From: Rhizobiales bacterium IMCC20636
GTDB taxonomy: Bacteria > Pseudomonadota > Alphaproteobacteria > Rhizobiales > GCA-2746425
Direction: 5' to 3'
DNA length: 64,000 nucleotides
Assembly: GCA_016865015.1 (NCBI GenBank)
Contig: CP018226.1
Location: 3,999,001-4,063,000, forward strand
Shown here: one piece after another, positions 37,539 through 46,860 of the stretch
How the letters are laid out: each line of letters begins with the position of its first letter
How positions within the stretch are numbered: the stretch's first letter is position 1
Made by a program: the position numbers and the translations under genes
Notes under the pieces: generated by a model
Database searches by the model: none
Seen by the model: the letters and a program-made list of their open reading frames with translations, nothing else
Told to the model about the DNA's origin: nothing

Positions 37539-37563
37539 AACGCTCAACCAATGAGTGTTTTCT
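37539..37563. other. hairpin with T-rich tail in the livK / iron-operon divergent region
   Basis: AACGCTCA / TGAGTGTT (8 bp, one wobble, 5-base loop) followed by TTTCTTTT on the + strand. No + strand gene runs into it, so a terminator role is unclear. A similar string CTCAACAAATGAGTG occurs at 47682-47696 upstream of the PAP2 gene. The rest of the 387-base gap holds the Irr-like box and presumably two promoters. Confidence 0.35.
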
Positions 37564-37656
37564 TTTGAATTACCCGCCGCAAAAACCCAAATGCAGCGGT
37601 ACCGTTCGTAGATTAACTGCCAAAGCAATCCACGAAGTCAATGCGATCCTATCAGC

Positions 37657-37671
37657 TTAGAGCAATTCTAA
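37657..37671 (+). promoter_or_regulatory. Irr-type iron control element (ICE-like box)
   Basis: TTAGAGCAATTCTAA is an inverted repeat (TTAGA-5-TCTAA) matching the rhizobial/rhodobacterial Irr box TTAGAANNNTTCTAA with one mismatch. It lies 73 bases before the ATG of the Cys-rich gene and so in a fitting place to control the Cys-rich/BFD operon in answer to haem and iron status. Confidence 0.65.
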
Positions 37672-37744
37672 ACTATACAGTTTGACTCCACTTTTCCGTG
37701 TCGCTAAATATGACTCACGATATCATGTTAAAAGATATGTGTTG

Positions 37745-38281
37745 ATGAGCGCCTCGAACTGTCATTCATGTGAAAACATTTATTTCAATACACCCGAAAG
37801 GCTGGTGCTGGAAGGGTACCGCTACTGGGTTGTGGGATTTGCTACCACGCAGCGTCCTGACCTTGCGAGCATGAAGAAACTGTATTGCGATTACCTGCCC
37901 GCCGATCAGGTTCAGCCTGCATTGACTGCCTTGACGGGTTTTATCAGCGCTCTTGGCGTTTGCGCGACATGTCCGTTGAAAACATTTCAGGTCGGGTCGG
38001 GGCATTTATGCCGTGATGAAGCCATGGTTCTTGCGCTGATTGCGGCGCTCCAGCATGGCGACGATGAGGCGACAGAGATGAGTCTGGCAAGCCTGTCCTG
38101 CACAGATCGATGCACTGAAGTCGCATTGGCCGCGCACGCACTCGCCTCCATTCTCAAGGACGCAAATCATATTCTGCTGCCTATTCCGACCTCTGCAATC
38201 CAGAATATCCTGATGATCAGCCGGGAATCCCGGCAGATGAAGGGTGGGAATTTCGTGCCCGCCTCTCCGACGCTGCACTGA
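37745..38281 (+). CDS. cysteine-rich protein of unknown function in an iron-regulated operon
   Basis: A 178-residue soluble protein; ATG 37745 is preferred to the frame start at 37682, which would overlap the promoter region. It has eight cysteines: C6-x2-C9, C48, C73-x2-C76, C89 and C119-x3-C123, an arrangement suited to binding a metal or Fe-S cluster. No signal peptide or membrane helix. 'YRYWVVGFATTQRPDLASMKKLY' and 'LLPIPTSAIQNILMISRESRQ' are its most protein-like stretches. No named family was recognised. Position behind an Irr-like box and 85 bases before a BFD gene suggests iron handling; that is inference. Confidence 0.72.
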   Translation: MSASNCHSCENIYFNTPERLVLEGYRYWVVGFATTQRPDLASMKKLYCDYLPADQVQPALTALTGFISALGVCATCPLKTFQVGSGHLCRDEAMVLALIAALQHGDDEATEMSLASLSCTDRCTEVALAAHALASILKDANHILLPIPTSAIQNILMISRESRQMKGGNFVPASPTLH

Positions 38282-38366
38282 AGGCCAACAGTTCCATGTC
38301 CATTTTTGTTCTTGTTGAAAACCGGTTTTGTCACATGTCACTATTTGCGCAGGCGGCGGATTCAAA

Positions 38367-38681
38367 ATGATCGTTTGCAGCTGTAACTTCATCACCTCTC
38401 AGGAAATTGAAGCTGTCATTACAGAATTTCTGGACCTGGATGAATGGCAACTCATCACACCGGGCAAAATCTATCATGCCATGAAAAAACGCGGCAAATG
38501 CTGTGGCTGCTTTCCTGGCGTGATCGATATCATCATCCGCACGAGCCAAGCTTACCACGCGCGCAAGCAGTCGCCTCAGGATAAAGTCCTGCCCTTCATT
38601 CAACGCATCCGCGAAGAACATCAGCGCTGCGAGACAGTCCGTCGTCTGGCGCTGCTTAGGAAATCTCAAAAAGTTGCTTGA
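38367..38681 (+). CDS. bfd: bacterioferritin-associated ferredoxin (BFD-like)
   Basis: A 104-residue protein. ATG 38367 starts 'MIVCSCNFITSQEIE'; C4-x-C6 and C45-C46-x-C48 ('GKCCGCFPGV') give the BFD-type [2Fe-2S] site CxC...CxxC. BFD reduces ferric iron in bacterioferritin to release it when iron is scarce. The extra Cys46 and a basic C-terminal extension (about 35 residues beyond the usual BFD of about 65) are unusual. It follows the Cys-rich gene by 85 bases. No bacterioferritin gene is in the window. Confidence 0.85.
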   Translation: MIVCSCNFITSQEIEAVITEFLDLDEWQLITPGKIYHAMKKRGKCCGCFPGVIDIIIRTSQAYHARKQSPQDKVLPFIQRIREEHQRCETVRRLALLRKSQKVA

Positions 38682-38782
38682 TTTCTTTTGGCGTCTGACT
38701 TCCTCCAGACCCAACTGGAATTGCTCGCCCGGATTGGCGACGAAAAATACGGCCAGTTGAATGCTGCGCGTTCTGAGAAAAC

Positions 38783-39676
38783 CTATTTGAATGCGATGGC
38801 CAGTTGCGCTGCCTTGCAGGCATCTGTTTTGGGCGGTGCAATGCCCCAGTGATCCGTGCGTCCCGGGGGCCATGTCCAGTCTTGCGGGCCGCCCACGCGG
38901 TAGTTCTCATCGACCTGCAGCATTTCGGCAGTGTGTTCCACGACAATGCCAAACGGGTCGAGGAAATAGGCAAAGATGTTGTGACCTGGCCCATGTCGGC
39001 CAGGGCCCCAGCCGATGGGCTGCTTTTCATCCACCAGACGACCGGAGGCTTTCATCACATCTTCCCAATTGCGATGATTGAAGGCGATGTGGTTGAGCGT
39101 TTCGACGGGAGCCGTCGCCAGAACAATGGTGTGATGATCACTGTTGGTGCGCACAAATCCCATAATCTTGCTGCGATCAGAAACGGCAAACCCCAGACCG
39201 TCCACATAGAACGCAATATCGCGTTCCAGATCAGTGGTGTTGATGTTGATATGAGACAGGCGATCTGCCCGGCTTTGATCGGTGAATTCCGGCGCAACGC
39301 GCTCGTCGCCCTTTACAATCCGCAGGCGGCGGCCAACTGTGTCGAGCATGGAAAAGCCGGTTCCACCGCCCAGATCGGACAGTTCGGCTATGCCTTTTTC
39401 AGCGGTGCCGCCTGCGGCCTCGGCGCGTGCCAGCAAAGCAACCAGATCGGTGTCATCCGCAGCCCGTAGCGTGTAAGAGAGGATCGCCGGTTCATCGCCC
39501 TGGCTCAGGCGCATCGTATAGGGATCATCTCCCTCGCACCGCAAATAAAGGTAGCCATCTGACCGCTTGGCCTCTGTCAGCCCCCAGATGCGAGTGTAAA
39601 ATGCACTGGCCTGATCCAGATCAGGCACTTCCAATTCCACGCTGCGAAGGCCACTGATTGGAAATGTACTGCTCAT
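38783..39676 (-). CDS. VOC-family extradiol-dioxygenase-like protein
   Basis: A 297-residue two-module VOC protein of the same length as type I extradiol dioxygenases (BphC class). The C-terminal module has the metal triad H142 ('LSHININT'), H196 ('LNHIAFN') and E247 ('IVVEHTAE'), plus likely catalytic H182 and '[18 protein letters not shown]'. All key residues for Fe(II)-dependent ring cleavage seem present. It is the last gene of the six-gene operon, 21 bases after the FAH-family gene, an order seen in aromatic catabolism. The substrate is unknown. Confidence 0.82.
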   Translation of the reverse strand: MSSTFPISGLRSVELEVPDLDQASAFYTRIWGLTEAKRSDGYLYLRCEGDDPYTMRLSQGDEPAILSYTLRAADDTDLVALLARAEAAGGTAEKGIAELSDLGGGTGFSMLDTVGRRLRIVKGDERVAPEFTDQSRADRLSHININTTDLERDIAFYVDGLGFAVSDRSKIMGFVRTNSDHHTIVLATAPVETLNHIAFNHRNWEDVMKASGRLVDEKQPIGWGPGRHGPGHNIFAYFLDPFGIVVEHTAEMLQVDENYRVGGPQDWTWPPGRTDHWGIAPPKTDACKAAQLAIAFK

Positions 39677-39697
39677 TTCACTGTTCCCTTGATCGGT

Positions 39698-40531
39698 TCA
39701 GGTTTCATCCACAATCCGGCTGCTGATCGAGCCAACGCCGGATATCTGCACCTCGATTGTATCGCCAGCTTTCATCCAGACCGGCGGTGTTCTTTTGGCA
39801 CCCACACCACCGGGTGTTCCGGTGGCAATGACGTCACCCGGCGATAGCGGTGTGAACATCGATACATAAGCGATAATCGTCGGGATTGTGAACAGCATAT
39901 GATCCAGCGTGGCGCTTTGCATGACGGTGCCGTTCAGAATGGATTTCACTTCGACCTGATCCAGATCTGCAATCTCGTCAGGCGTCACGAGTTCGGGGCC
40001 GAACGGTGCTGTACCTGGAAAGTTCTTGCCCGGAATGAACTGGCGGGTATGCCACTGCCAATCCCGCAGCGAAGCATCATTGAAGCAGGCATAACCGGCC
40101 ACATGCTCCATGGCCTGCGCTTCGGGAATATTGCGCCCGCCCTTGCCTATCACCACCGCCAGTTCTGCTTCGAAGTCCAGATCAGAAGAGGCTTTTGGCC
40201 GGATGATCGGATCATCAGCGCCAACAAGCGTATCGGCAAAGCGGGTGAAGATTGACGGGTGACTGGTCTTGTCACGGCCTGTTTCAACGCGATGGGACTC
40301 GTAATTATGCCCGACACACAAGATCTTTGACGGGTTGGGAATGACGGGGAGCAATTGAACAGATGCGCGTTTCAGACGTGGGGCATCGCTCTCGCCGTCA
40401 AGCTGGCCCGCAGCAATCGCGGACTTCAGGTCCACAGGCGCGCCAGCCGCGGCACCAAGATCAACAATTTCGTCGCCCTCGACACGTCCCCATGATTTGC
40501 GGCCATTGCTTTCAAAACTGATAAATCGCAT
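39698..40531 (-). CDS. fumarylacetoacetate hydrolase (FAH) family protein
   Basis: A 277-residue FAH-fold enzyme: 'ILCVGHNYESHRVETG' then metal ligands E121-x-E123 ('DLDFEAELAVVIGKGG') and D152 ('YACFNDASLRDWQ'), and 'LSPGDVIATGTPGGVG' at the C-terminal end. The family hydrolyses C-C bonds of acylpyruvates or decarboxylates/isomerises ring-cleavage products. ATG 40531 has AGGAGA upstream; the frame is open further to 40897 but that stretch is antisense to the MFS gene region and has no protein character. It belongs to the operon with the VOC dioxygenase and MFS transporter. Confidence 0.88.
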   Translation of the reverse strand: MRFISFESNGRKSWGRVEGDEIVDLGAAAGAPVDLKSAIAAGQLDGESDAPRLKRASVQLLPVIPNPSKILCVGHNYESHRVETGRDKTSHPSIFTRFADTLVGADDPIIRPKASSDLDFEAELAVVIGKGGRNIPEAQAMEHVAGYACFNDASLRDWQWHTRQFIPGKNFPGTAPFGPELVTPDEIADLDQVEVKSILNGTVMQSATLDHMLFTIPTIIAYVSMFTPLSPGDVIATGTPGGVGAKRTPPVWMKAGDTIEVQISGVGSISSRIVDET

Positions 40532-40632
40532 TTGTTGTCTCCTGATCTGTTGTCCGGTTTTGCCTGACGGTTTGAGCCTGTGCCCGCATGTCAGTCGTGT
40601 TTCGTGTCTTGCAGCCTGTCCATCGGCTCCGC

Positions 40633-42048
40633 CTATTTGTTTCGAAGGGCCAGGGCCCTGGCGACAGTGGCCAGTGCACCAGCCAGCGCCAGCCCCCCGG
40701 CAATCGGCATGGCAGACAGCACATCTGATGCCGGAACTGAGGCCAGTATGAAGGCAGCGATGGCGGTTCCGATTGCGCGTCCAAACTGACGGGCCAGTGA
40801 AATCATCCCGCTTGCCGCCCCGCTGCGGTCCCGAGGTGCGCTGAGCATGACAAGCCGGTTGTTGGGCGTTTGAAACGCAGCAAAGCCAATGCCACACAAG
40901 GCCAGTCGCAGTGCAATTCCCAGCGTGCTCACATCCTCGGGCATGGCCGCCAGCAGAAAAAATCCAATGGCGAAAACGCTAAGCCCGACAGCACCCAAAG
41001 GCCCTGCCGGTATCCGGTCTGAGGCCCAGCCAAGAATGGGCGCCAGAATTCCGGTTGAGGCTGGCCAGACGCTCAGAACCAGAGCCATTTCAACCGCACT
41101 GAAGCCTGCACCCAGCAACAGATAGAACGGCAACAGGACAAACCCCAGAAATTGGGCGGCAAACGCACAAATCGAGGCTATGACTGACAGGCTGAACACT
41201 GGCAATGCCAGCAAATCGAGCGGAAACACCGCAGCCTGCTTGCCGCGCGATGTGCGCGTCAACACGGCAAAGCCCAGCACGGATGCAATTGCTGCTGTCA
41301 TGAGTGACCACCTTGGCCAGTCATTTACATAACCATTCAGAACATACAGGACACAGGCCAGCGTCAGGGCCACCAGAACCGAGTTCTGAATGTCGAACCG
41401 ACGTTCGGATGGCTGGTTGGGCGGCAGCAGAAATGAGCCACCGATAAATCCAAGCGTGCTGCAGACCAGCATCAGCCCGAACACACCACGCCAACCGCCA
41501 AACTCCAGCAACAATCCAGCAATGGCTGGTCCGCCCGATGAACCGATCGCCACCGCTGTAGCCAAGACCCCAATCGCAGTTCCCAGATTCTTGTCGGAAT
41601 AAATGGTGCGCGCCATGGCGAAGCTCAAACTCATCGTCGCGGCGGTGCCGACTGATTGAACCGCTCTGGCAACAATCAGCGCGTTAAAGCTTGTTGCCAG
41701 AATGCAGGCAACAGACGCGATTGAAAACAGCAACATCCCGGAGAGAAAGAGCCTGCGATATCCTATGGTTTCTCCGAGCGAGGCCATGGGCAGCAGCAAC
41801 GCCACGATGATGAACTGGGACATGCCCACAATCCATGTGGCTGTCGCTGCGGACACATCAAAATCTGTGGCTATGAACGGCAGGGCAACATTCACTGCCG
41901 TGCTTTCCAGAACGATGGCCCAGACCGCAACCAGAACGGCTGCGAATGCAAGATGGTCCTTCAAACCCGCGCCCGCCGGTTCGGGCACAGTTTCAGAACC
42001 GCCTTGAGCGCGGAATACAGGGTCACTCTGTGTGTCCTTTGAGGCCAT
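40633..42048 (-). CDS. MFS transporter, DHA2-like
   Basis: A 471-residue major facilitator with about 14 hydrophobic segments: motif A-like 'MASLGETIGYRRLFLSGMLLF', motif C-like 'GSSGGPAIAGLLLEFGGWRGVFGL'. ATG 42048 is favoured over a TTG at 42072. This family is mostly drug/proton exporters, yet in a catabolic operon it may import an acid or relieve the cell of toxic intermediates. It lies 36 bases after the ABC ATPase gene and 101 bases before the FAH gene. Confidence 0.85.
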   Translation of the reverse strand: MASKDTQSDPVFRAQGGSETVPEPAGAGLKDHLAFAAVLVAVWAIVLESTAVNVALPFIATDFDVSAATATWIVGMSQFIIVALLLPMASLGETIGYRRLFLSGMLLFSIASVACILATSFNALIVARAVQSVGTAATMSLSFAMARTIYSDKNLGTAIGVLATAVAIGSSGGPAIAGLLLEFGGWRGVFGLMLVCSTLGFIGGSFLLPPNQPSERRFDIQNSVLVALTLACVLYVLNGYVNDWPRWSLMTAAIASVLGFAVLTRTSRGKQAAVFPLDLLALPVFSLSVIASICAFAAQFLGFVLLPFYLLLGAGFSAVEMALVLSVWPASTGILAPILGWASDRIPAGPLGAVGLSVFAIGFFLLAAMPEDVSTLGIALRLALCGIGFAAFQTPNNRLVMLSAPRDRSGAASGMISLARQFGRAIGTAIAAFILASVPASDVLSAMPIAGGLALAGALATVARALALRNK

Positions 42049-42084
42049 ATTATCCGCCTGCCCTGCCCTCAAAAGACCTAAAGG

Positions 42085-43182
42085 TCACGCCGCCAAAATC
42101 GCAACATCTTGTGGTTTCACAATTACACCGACCGTGTCACCAACGGCGACTTCGCTGCTGGGATGCAAACGGGTAATGACATTTGAGCTGCCCAGATCCA
42201 CACGGCATTCCAGAGCCTCACCAAGGAAGATGATTTCCGATACCTTGCCGGTGATCTGTGTGGCAGCGTCATCAGAGCCCTTTTGCGCAAGCCAGACATT
42301 CTCGGGGCGCACCGCAATTGTGACTTTATCTCCCACATTATGATCCGGGCCATCATTGTAAGACAGCGGGCCCCATTCCGTATTGATCTGGCCTGGCGTT
42401 CCAGCCGATGGCGTTGACAGAACGTCGCCTTCAGCGAAATTGCACTGACCGATGAAGCTGGCCACGAAGCGCGAGACTGGCCGTTTGTAAATCTCGGTCG
42501 GCGTGGCTTCCTGTGCGATTTCGCCATCACACATGACCGCCACCCGGTCGGCCATTGTCAGCGCTTCTGTCTGATCATGGGTCACATACAATGCGGTCAT
42601 TCCCAGACGTTTGACGAGACGCCGCAATTCAAGGCGTGTTTCCGCCCTCAGTTTTGCATCCAGATTGGACAGTGGTTCATCGAACAAAACCACGGTTGCT
42701 TCACGCACAATGGCCCGTGCCAAAGCCAGCCTCTGCTGCTGACCACCGCTCAGAAACGGCGCCGGGCGGGTTTCATAACCGCTGAGCTGAACCAGTTCCA
42801 GCGCGTTCTCAACACGCCTCTTGATTTCGGCTTCCTTGACGTCGGGTTTCATTTCCCGCAGCGGAAACGCGACGTTTTCAAAAACCGTCAGATGCGGCCA
42901 GATGGCGTAGGACTGAAACACCATTCCGATATCGCGTCGGTAGGTGGGAATGGAAATGTTCCGGGCGGTGTCATGCACCACAACATCACCAATGCTGATG
43001 CTGCCGTCGGATGGTGTTTCCAGACCGGCGAGACAACGCAAAGTCGTCGTCTTGCCGCAGCCGCTTGGCCCCAACAGTGTGTAAAATTCACCGGGAGCAA
43101 CACTTATGGTGACACCGCGGACAGCGTGAACCACGCCTTTTTCTGAATCAAACCGAACGTGAAGATTTTCAATATCGATCAT
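42085..43182 (-). CDS. ABC transporter ATP-binding protein (Fe3+/polyamine/phosphonate type)
   Basis: A 365-residue ATPase with Walker A GPSGCGKTT, Q-loop 'GMVFQSYAIWPHLTVFENVAFPLR', signature '[16 protein letters not shown]', Walker B 'VVLFDEPLSNLDAKLR' and a C-terminal TOBE domain (about 280-360). It powers the fused permease, with which it overlaps by four bases. The class (FbpC/PotA/PhnT-like) serves many small anions and amines. Confidence 0.9.
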   Translation of the reverse strand: MIDIENLHVRFDSEKGVVHAVRGVTISVAPGEFYTLLGPSGCGKTTTLRCLAGLETPSDGSISIGDVVVHDTARNISIPTYRRDIGMVFQSYAIWPHLTVFENVAFPLREMKPDVKEAEIKRRVENALELVQLSGYETRPAPFLSGGQQQRLALARAIVREATVVLFDEPLSNLDAKLRAETRLELRRLVKRLGMTALYVTHDQTEALTMADRVAVMCDGEIAQEATPTEIYKRPVSRFVASFIGQCNFAEGDVLSTPSAGTPGQINTEWGPLSYNDGPDHNVGDKVTIAVRPENVWLAQKGSDDAATQITGKVSEIIFLGEALECRVDLGSSNVITRLHPSSEVAVGDTVGVIVKPQDVAILAA

Positions 43183-44960
43183 ATCGCACCGCCTCCCTTG
43201 TTCTGGCCAAACCCGAACATACGGAGTGACAGAGCCAGGGCGAACATTACACTCATTAGCATTATTCCGATTGCTCCTACTGAATTGATATTTCCATTGT
43301 CCCAGAGGGACCAGATCATGACGCCAAGCACTTCATTATTGCCACCTTGTGACAGGATCAAAGGCAGGCTGATAAAGCGCACGCTCAGCATGGCTACGTA
43401 AATCCAGATGCCGACAAGGGTTGGCATCAGAAGTGGCGCGAATATGCGCAGCGCCACACGCCATGGCGGCGCACCGCACATCTTGGCCGCGTCCTCCAGA
43501 TCCGGATGGACCTGGATCATCGCCACACTCATGGCCCGCACAGAGTAGGACAGGAACAAAATGGTGAAACCGATGACCAACGAATACAGCGATCCAAAGG
43601 TGCTTGCACCGGTGAGGTTGTCGAACTGAATCAACAGCCAGAACAGTGCCAGACCCAGAACGATGCCGGGAATGGAGTGCGGCATGAAGGACAGCACATC
43701 CAATGCATAGCGTGCCCTGAACCGTGTGCGCACAATGATGTAGGCGACAATGAACGACAGGACCGTCACGGTGGTTGCTGTCAGGAATGTCAGGGAAACC
43801 GTGTTCCACAACACCCGGCCGACACGCGGCTGGCGGAAGACAGCTTCATAATGGCTCCAGGAAAAGGACTGAAATGCCTCGATGGAAGGCTGCCGCAAAT
43901 AGCCGACCAGCGACACGTAGAGCAAGACGAGGAACGGCAGCACAATGGTGACAAACAGATATAACAGCGCAAGTCCGATGGCCGGATAGCGCCATTTACC
44001 AAGGCGGACGGCACGCGGTGTGTAGCCCTTGCCGGTGATGATTGAATAGCGCTCCGAATGGCGCACCAGCCGCAAATAGAAGAAGGAAATGATCAGCGCA
44101 ATGAACAGGTAGAAGACCGCGGCTGCATTGGCCTGCCCAAAGGCCGGGATCGTTCCGATATTATCGATCAGATTGAAGACCCGTGTGCTGAAGACATGCA
44201 GATTGACCGGCATACCCAGGATGCCCGGCACTTCAAAATTCTCAATGGCCGTAATGGCCTGGAAGATGGCGATGGCCAGAACCCCGGGCAGCAGCAAAGC
44301 GAAAGTGACACGCCGTATGGTCCGCATGGGGCTTGCCCCGCTGGCAGCGGCGGCCTCTTCAAGGCTCGGGTCCATGCTGCGCATCAGCGGAACCAGCATC
44401 AGAAACGCAACCGGAACCAGTCGGAGACCCTCGGCGAAAATAAGCCCACCCATAGAGTAGACGTTGAACAGCGCTTCTTCCGATCCGGTGAGAAACATCC
44501 AGCCGCGGTTCAGAAAACCGGAGCGCGGGCTGAGCAACAGAACCCAGGCAATGGCATGCAAAATGCCCGGCACGGCGATGCCAAGCGGAACGCCCGCATA
44601 GATCCACATCTTGCCCGGCATATCCGACCGTTCGACCAGCCAGGCCAAGACAGCGGCCGTTGTAATGCCGAAAATCGTTGCCCCGACCACATAGACAGCC
44701 GTGTTCCAGAGAACGAGATCAATGCGCTGCTCAACCCAGACGGCATAAAAATTACCCAGTCCCATGGTCTCGAGAGAGAATTCATTGGGCAGGCGGGATT
44801 CGCTGAAAGCCCCCACGACAAGCGAGAAGACAGGCGCAGCAACCATGGCACTGATCAGAATCAGAATGGCCCAGGGAAAGAAGCGCCCCGCAAGATTTCG
44901 AATGTTTGCGGGGCGTTTTTTGGCCACGGTCTGGCCGGCATCCAAAGCAGTGTTGCTCAT
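43179..44960 (-). CDS. fused two-domain ABC permease (FbpB-like)
   Basis: A 593-residue protein with two binding-protein-dependent permease domains in tandem, about 12 helices. The two EAA loops are 'EEAAAASGASPMRTIRRVTFALLLPG' and 'EDAAKMCGAPPWRVALRIFAPLLMPT'. It makes up the whole channel for the importer. It lies 68 bases after the binding-protein gene. Confidence 0.9.
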   Translation of the reverse strand: MSNTALDAGQTVAKKRPANIRNLAGRFFPWAILILISAMVAAPVFSLVVGAFSESRLPNEFSLETMGLGNFYAVWVEQRIDLVLWNTAVYVVGATIFGITTAAVLAWLVERSDMPGKMWIYAGVPLGIAVPGILHAIAWVLLLSPRSGFLNRGWMFLTGSEEALFNVYSMGGLIFAEGLRLVPVAFLMLVPLMRSMDPSLEEAAAASGASPMRTIRRVTFALLLPGVLAIAIFQAITAIENFEVPGILGMPVNLHVFSTRVFNLIDNIGTIPAFGQANAAAVFYLFIALIISFFYLRLVRHSERYSIITGKGYTPRAVRLGKWRYPAIGLALLYLFVTIVLPFLVLLYVSLVGYLRQPSIEAFQSFSWSHYEAVFRQPRVGRVLWNTVSLTFLTATTVTVLSFIVAYIIVRTRFRARYALDVLSFMPHSIPGIVLGLALFWLLIQFDNLTGASTFGSLYSLVIGFTILFLSYSVRAMSVAMIQVHPDLEDAAKMCGAPPWRVALRIFAPLLMPTLVGIWIYVAMLSVRFISLPLILSQGGNNEVLGVMIWSLWDNGNINSVGAIGIMLMSVMFALALSLRMFGFGQNKGGGAI

Positions 44961-45028
44961 GCTATTGCCTGTAGCTGTAAAACAATTGGAAGGCCGGCGC
45001 CCGTCAGGACACCGGCCGATTTAGACTG

Positions 45029-46204
45029 TTATTTTACCGGACCGCCGGAATTGGCCCACAGTGGGTTCCAGACCTTATAAAGCTCTGGCAGACCAACTGT
45101 CAGACCCTCGATTGTCCGCAAGGCAATGTCCTTGCCGGCAAACTCGGCACCCAGTGCGGCGGCGCCATCGATCTGCAGATCCTTGTGAACCGGACCGTCA
45201 CCACCGGCGACATAGCGGACCATCTGGCCTTCCTGGCTGAGAATCCAGTTGATGAAGACTTTTGACGAATAATGGGTCGGCGAGTCACGGAACATGCCGA
45301 TGAGGTTGAAGTATTGTGGAACCGGCTCAGGACAGTGCCAGCCAACCGGCGCACCGGTTTGCATCAGCTCTTCGGTCTCATCATTTGGTGCAGGCAAAGC
45401 CACATCAAACTCTCCGACAAGCATCAGATTTGAAATTCCGGAGATACCTTCCTTGCGCAGCTGCGGTTTCAGATTGTTGAAAAACGCCGGAAGCAATTCG
45501 TTTTCCATGCGTTCCGGGCCGTAATCTGGATGCGTCCACAGGTTCAACGTCCACAATTGCGCCCGGTTGGCAGCACCCACACGGCCGCCGGACAGTGGGC
45601 CATCTTCGGCAACGAAATCCCACCAGGTTGCAGGCAGCTCATCCTGAGACACTTCGTCCTTGTTGTAAGCCAGACACCATGTGGTGTTCTGCATGCCAGC
45701 ATAGGTGCCGTTTGCAGCGCGACGGTCTTCCGGAACACCATCCCAGGCAGGCAGATCGTCAATTTCGGCCAGTGCGTCGGCTTCGATGAAATCAGGAAGT
45801 GAGCCTTCAAAGCTTACCAGAATGTGGCGCACGAGACTTCCGGATTTGTAGGCCAGCAAGGGCTGCACGGCACGGGCAGCACCAGATGTTTCGGTGGCCA
45901 CAATATCAATGTTCGGGTAGCGCGCCTGAAAGATCGGCAACCAGGCGGCAACATGCTCCGGCGTGTCATTGGTGCTGAAGTCAATCGCACCCTCTTCGGC
46001 GGCCTTGTCGATCCACTCTTGTGGCACATCAAGATCTGTCGTTGCAGCAGCACTCGCCTGATCGATAATGGCAGCAGAGATGCCGCCATCCTCAAGAAAT
46101 TCGCGTGCCGCGTCTGACATATCTGCCGAAGCAGCGCCCGCGAAAACCATGAGCGCAGCCGTGGAACAGCCCGCCATTTTTGACATTCTTTGAATCAAAG
46201 TCAT
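45029..46204 (-). CDS. extracellular solute-binding protein of the ABC importer
   Basis: A 391-residue family 1-type binding protein. ATG 46204 has GGGAGG six bases upstream; an earlier start at 46255 is unlikely. Signal peptide 'AGCSTAALMVFAGAASA', then 'IFQARYPNIDIVATETSGAARAVQPLLAYKSG' and 'MQNTTWCLAYNKDEVSQDELPATWWDFV', typical of Fbp/PotD/AfuA-like proteins. It begins the six-gene operon and faces the GntR gene across 656 bases. The ligand is unknown; by context it may be an aromatic or keto acid. Confidence 0.88.
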   Translation of the reverse strand: MTLIQRMSKMAGCSTAALMVFAGAASADMSDAAREFLEDGGISAAIIDQASAAATTDLDVPQEWIDKAAEEGAIDFSTNDTPEHVAAWLPIFQARYPNIDIVATETSGAARAVQPLLAYKSGSLVRHILVSFEGSLPDFIEADALAEIDDLPAWDGVPEDRRAANGTYAGMQNTTWCLAYNKDEVSQDELPATWWDFVAEDGPLSGGRVGAANRAQLWTLNLWTHPDYGPERMENELLPAFFNNLKPQLRKEGISGISNLMLVGEFDVALPAPNDETEELMQTGAPVGWHCPEPVPQYFNLIGMFRDSPTHYSSKVFINWILSQEGQMVRYVAGGDGPVHKDLQIDGAAALGAEFAGKDIALRTIEGLTVGLPELYKVWNPLWANSGGPVK

Positions 46205-46860
46205 ATTTTTCCTCCCTAGTTTTTTCAAACGCGCCCTAACAGCGCTTTCGAACACAGCTTCAGGCTCCCCACCGTCAGCGACTAATCTGAAGCGTAAATC
46301 AATAAAACCAACCTCGCAACATATTATCGATTATTTCTACAAAACCGAATAATAATCCATCAAGGAGACGATTTCCTGCGATTATCCCCACACAACCAAG
46401 AATTTCGTATTTTTCGACACGACCAACCACAGGAAGATTCCGGATGCCCATTTCAAAAAGATGAAAAAGAAGCCTTTCCAACAGTGAACAGGCTGGAACT
46501 GGCGAGATGCGGTTTTGTGAGACACTCCCAGCTGCATTTGCTCTCAACGGCATATCCCAAGAGAACCAATGCCTTGATGTGTTTTGTAAGCCCATGTTAA
46601 CAATGAAAAATCTGGTAATTGACCGATACAACACGGTGGATTGAATGTGCCATCTGCACGGGCATCAGGAGAAGCATTTTGGCGAAACACTTGAATTGAA
46701 GTGGCATCTTATGTTTGTTGCCAAGTGTCGAAACATGTATGAGTGTGAAGAGAATTCCTGCCGAGAAAAATGATCGATCATTTTTCACTGGCCTGGATTT
46801 CAAGCCCGTCATTGCCAGTTGTGGCGATGAACCGTAAGGGAATGCTCCTGCAAATGAGGT
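46205..46860. other. 656-base divergent region between the importer operon and the GntR gene
   Basis: No supported gene; short frames on the - strand (for example 46299-46634) lack start context and protein character. The region is AT-richer than its flanks, especially 46290-46420 and 46600-46800, and holds a perfect palindrome at 46765-46786. It must contain both divergent promoters; its length is unusual and leaves room for a small RNA. Confidence 0.45.
46765..46786. promoter_or_regulatory. perfect palindrome upstream of the GntR gene
   Basis: A 22-base perfect palindrome, half site GAAAAATGATC with its complement GATCATTTTTC, centred 85 bases before the GntR start. No gene reads into it, so an operator for the GntR/FCD regulator is likelier than a terminator. 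Confidence 0.6.

Noticed and set aside
37539-37563. Treating the hairpin in the livK/iron-operon gap as a firm terminator
   Set aside because: No gene is transcribed into it on the + strand, so only a hairpin is reported.
39698-40897. Extended FAH-family protein with 122 extra N-terminal residues
   Set aside because: The added part is rich in Cys/Arg/Gly, lies opposite in frame to the MFS coding region and has no ribosome site; ATG 40531 has one.
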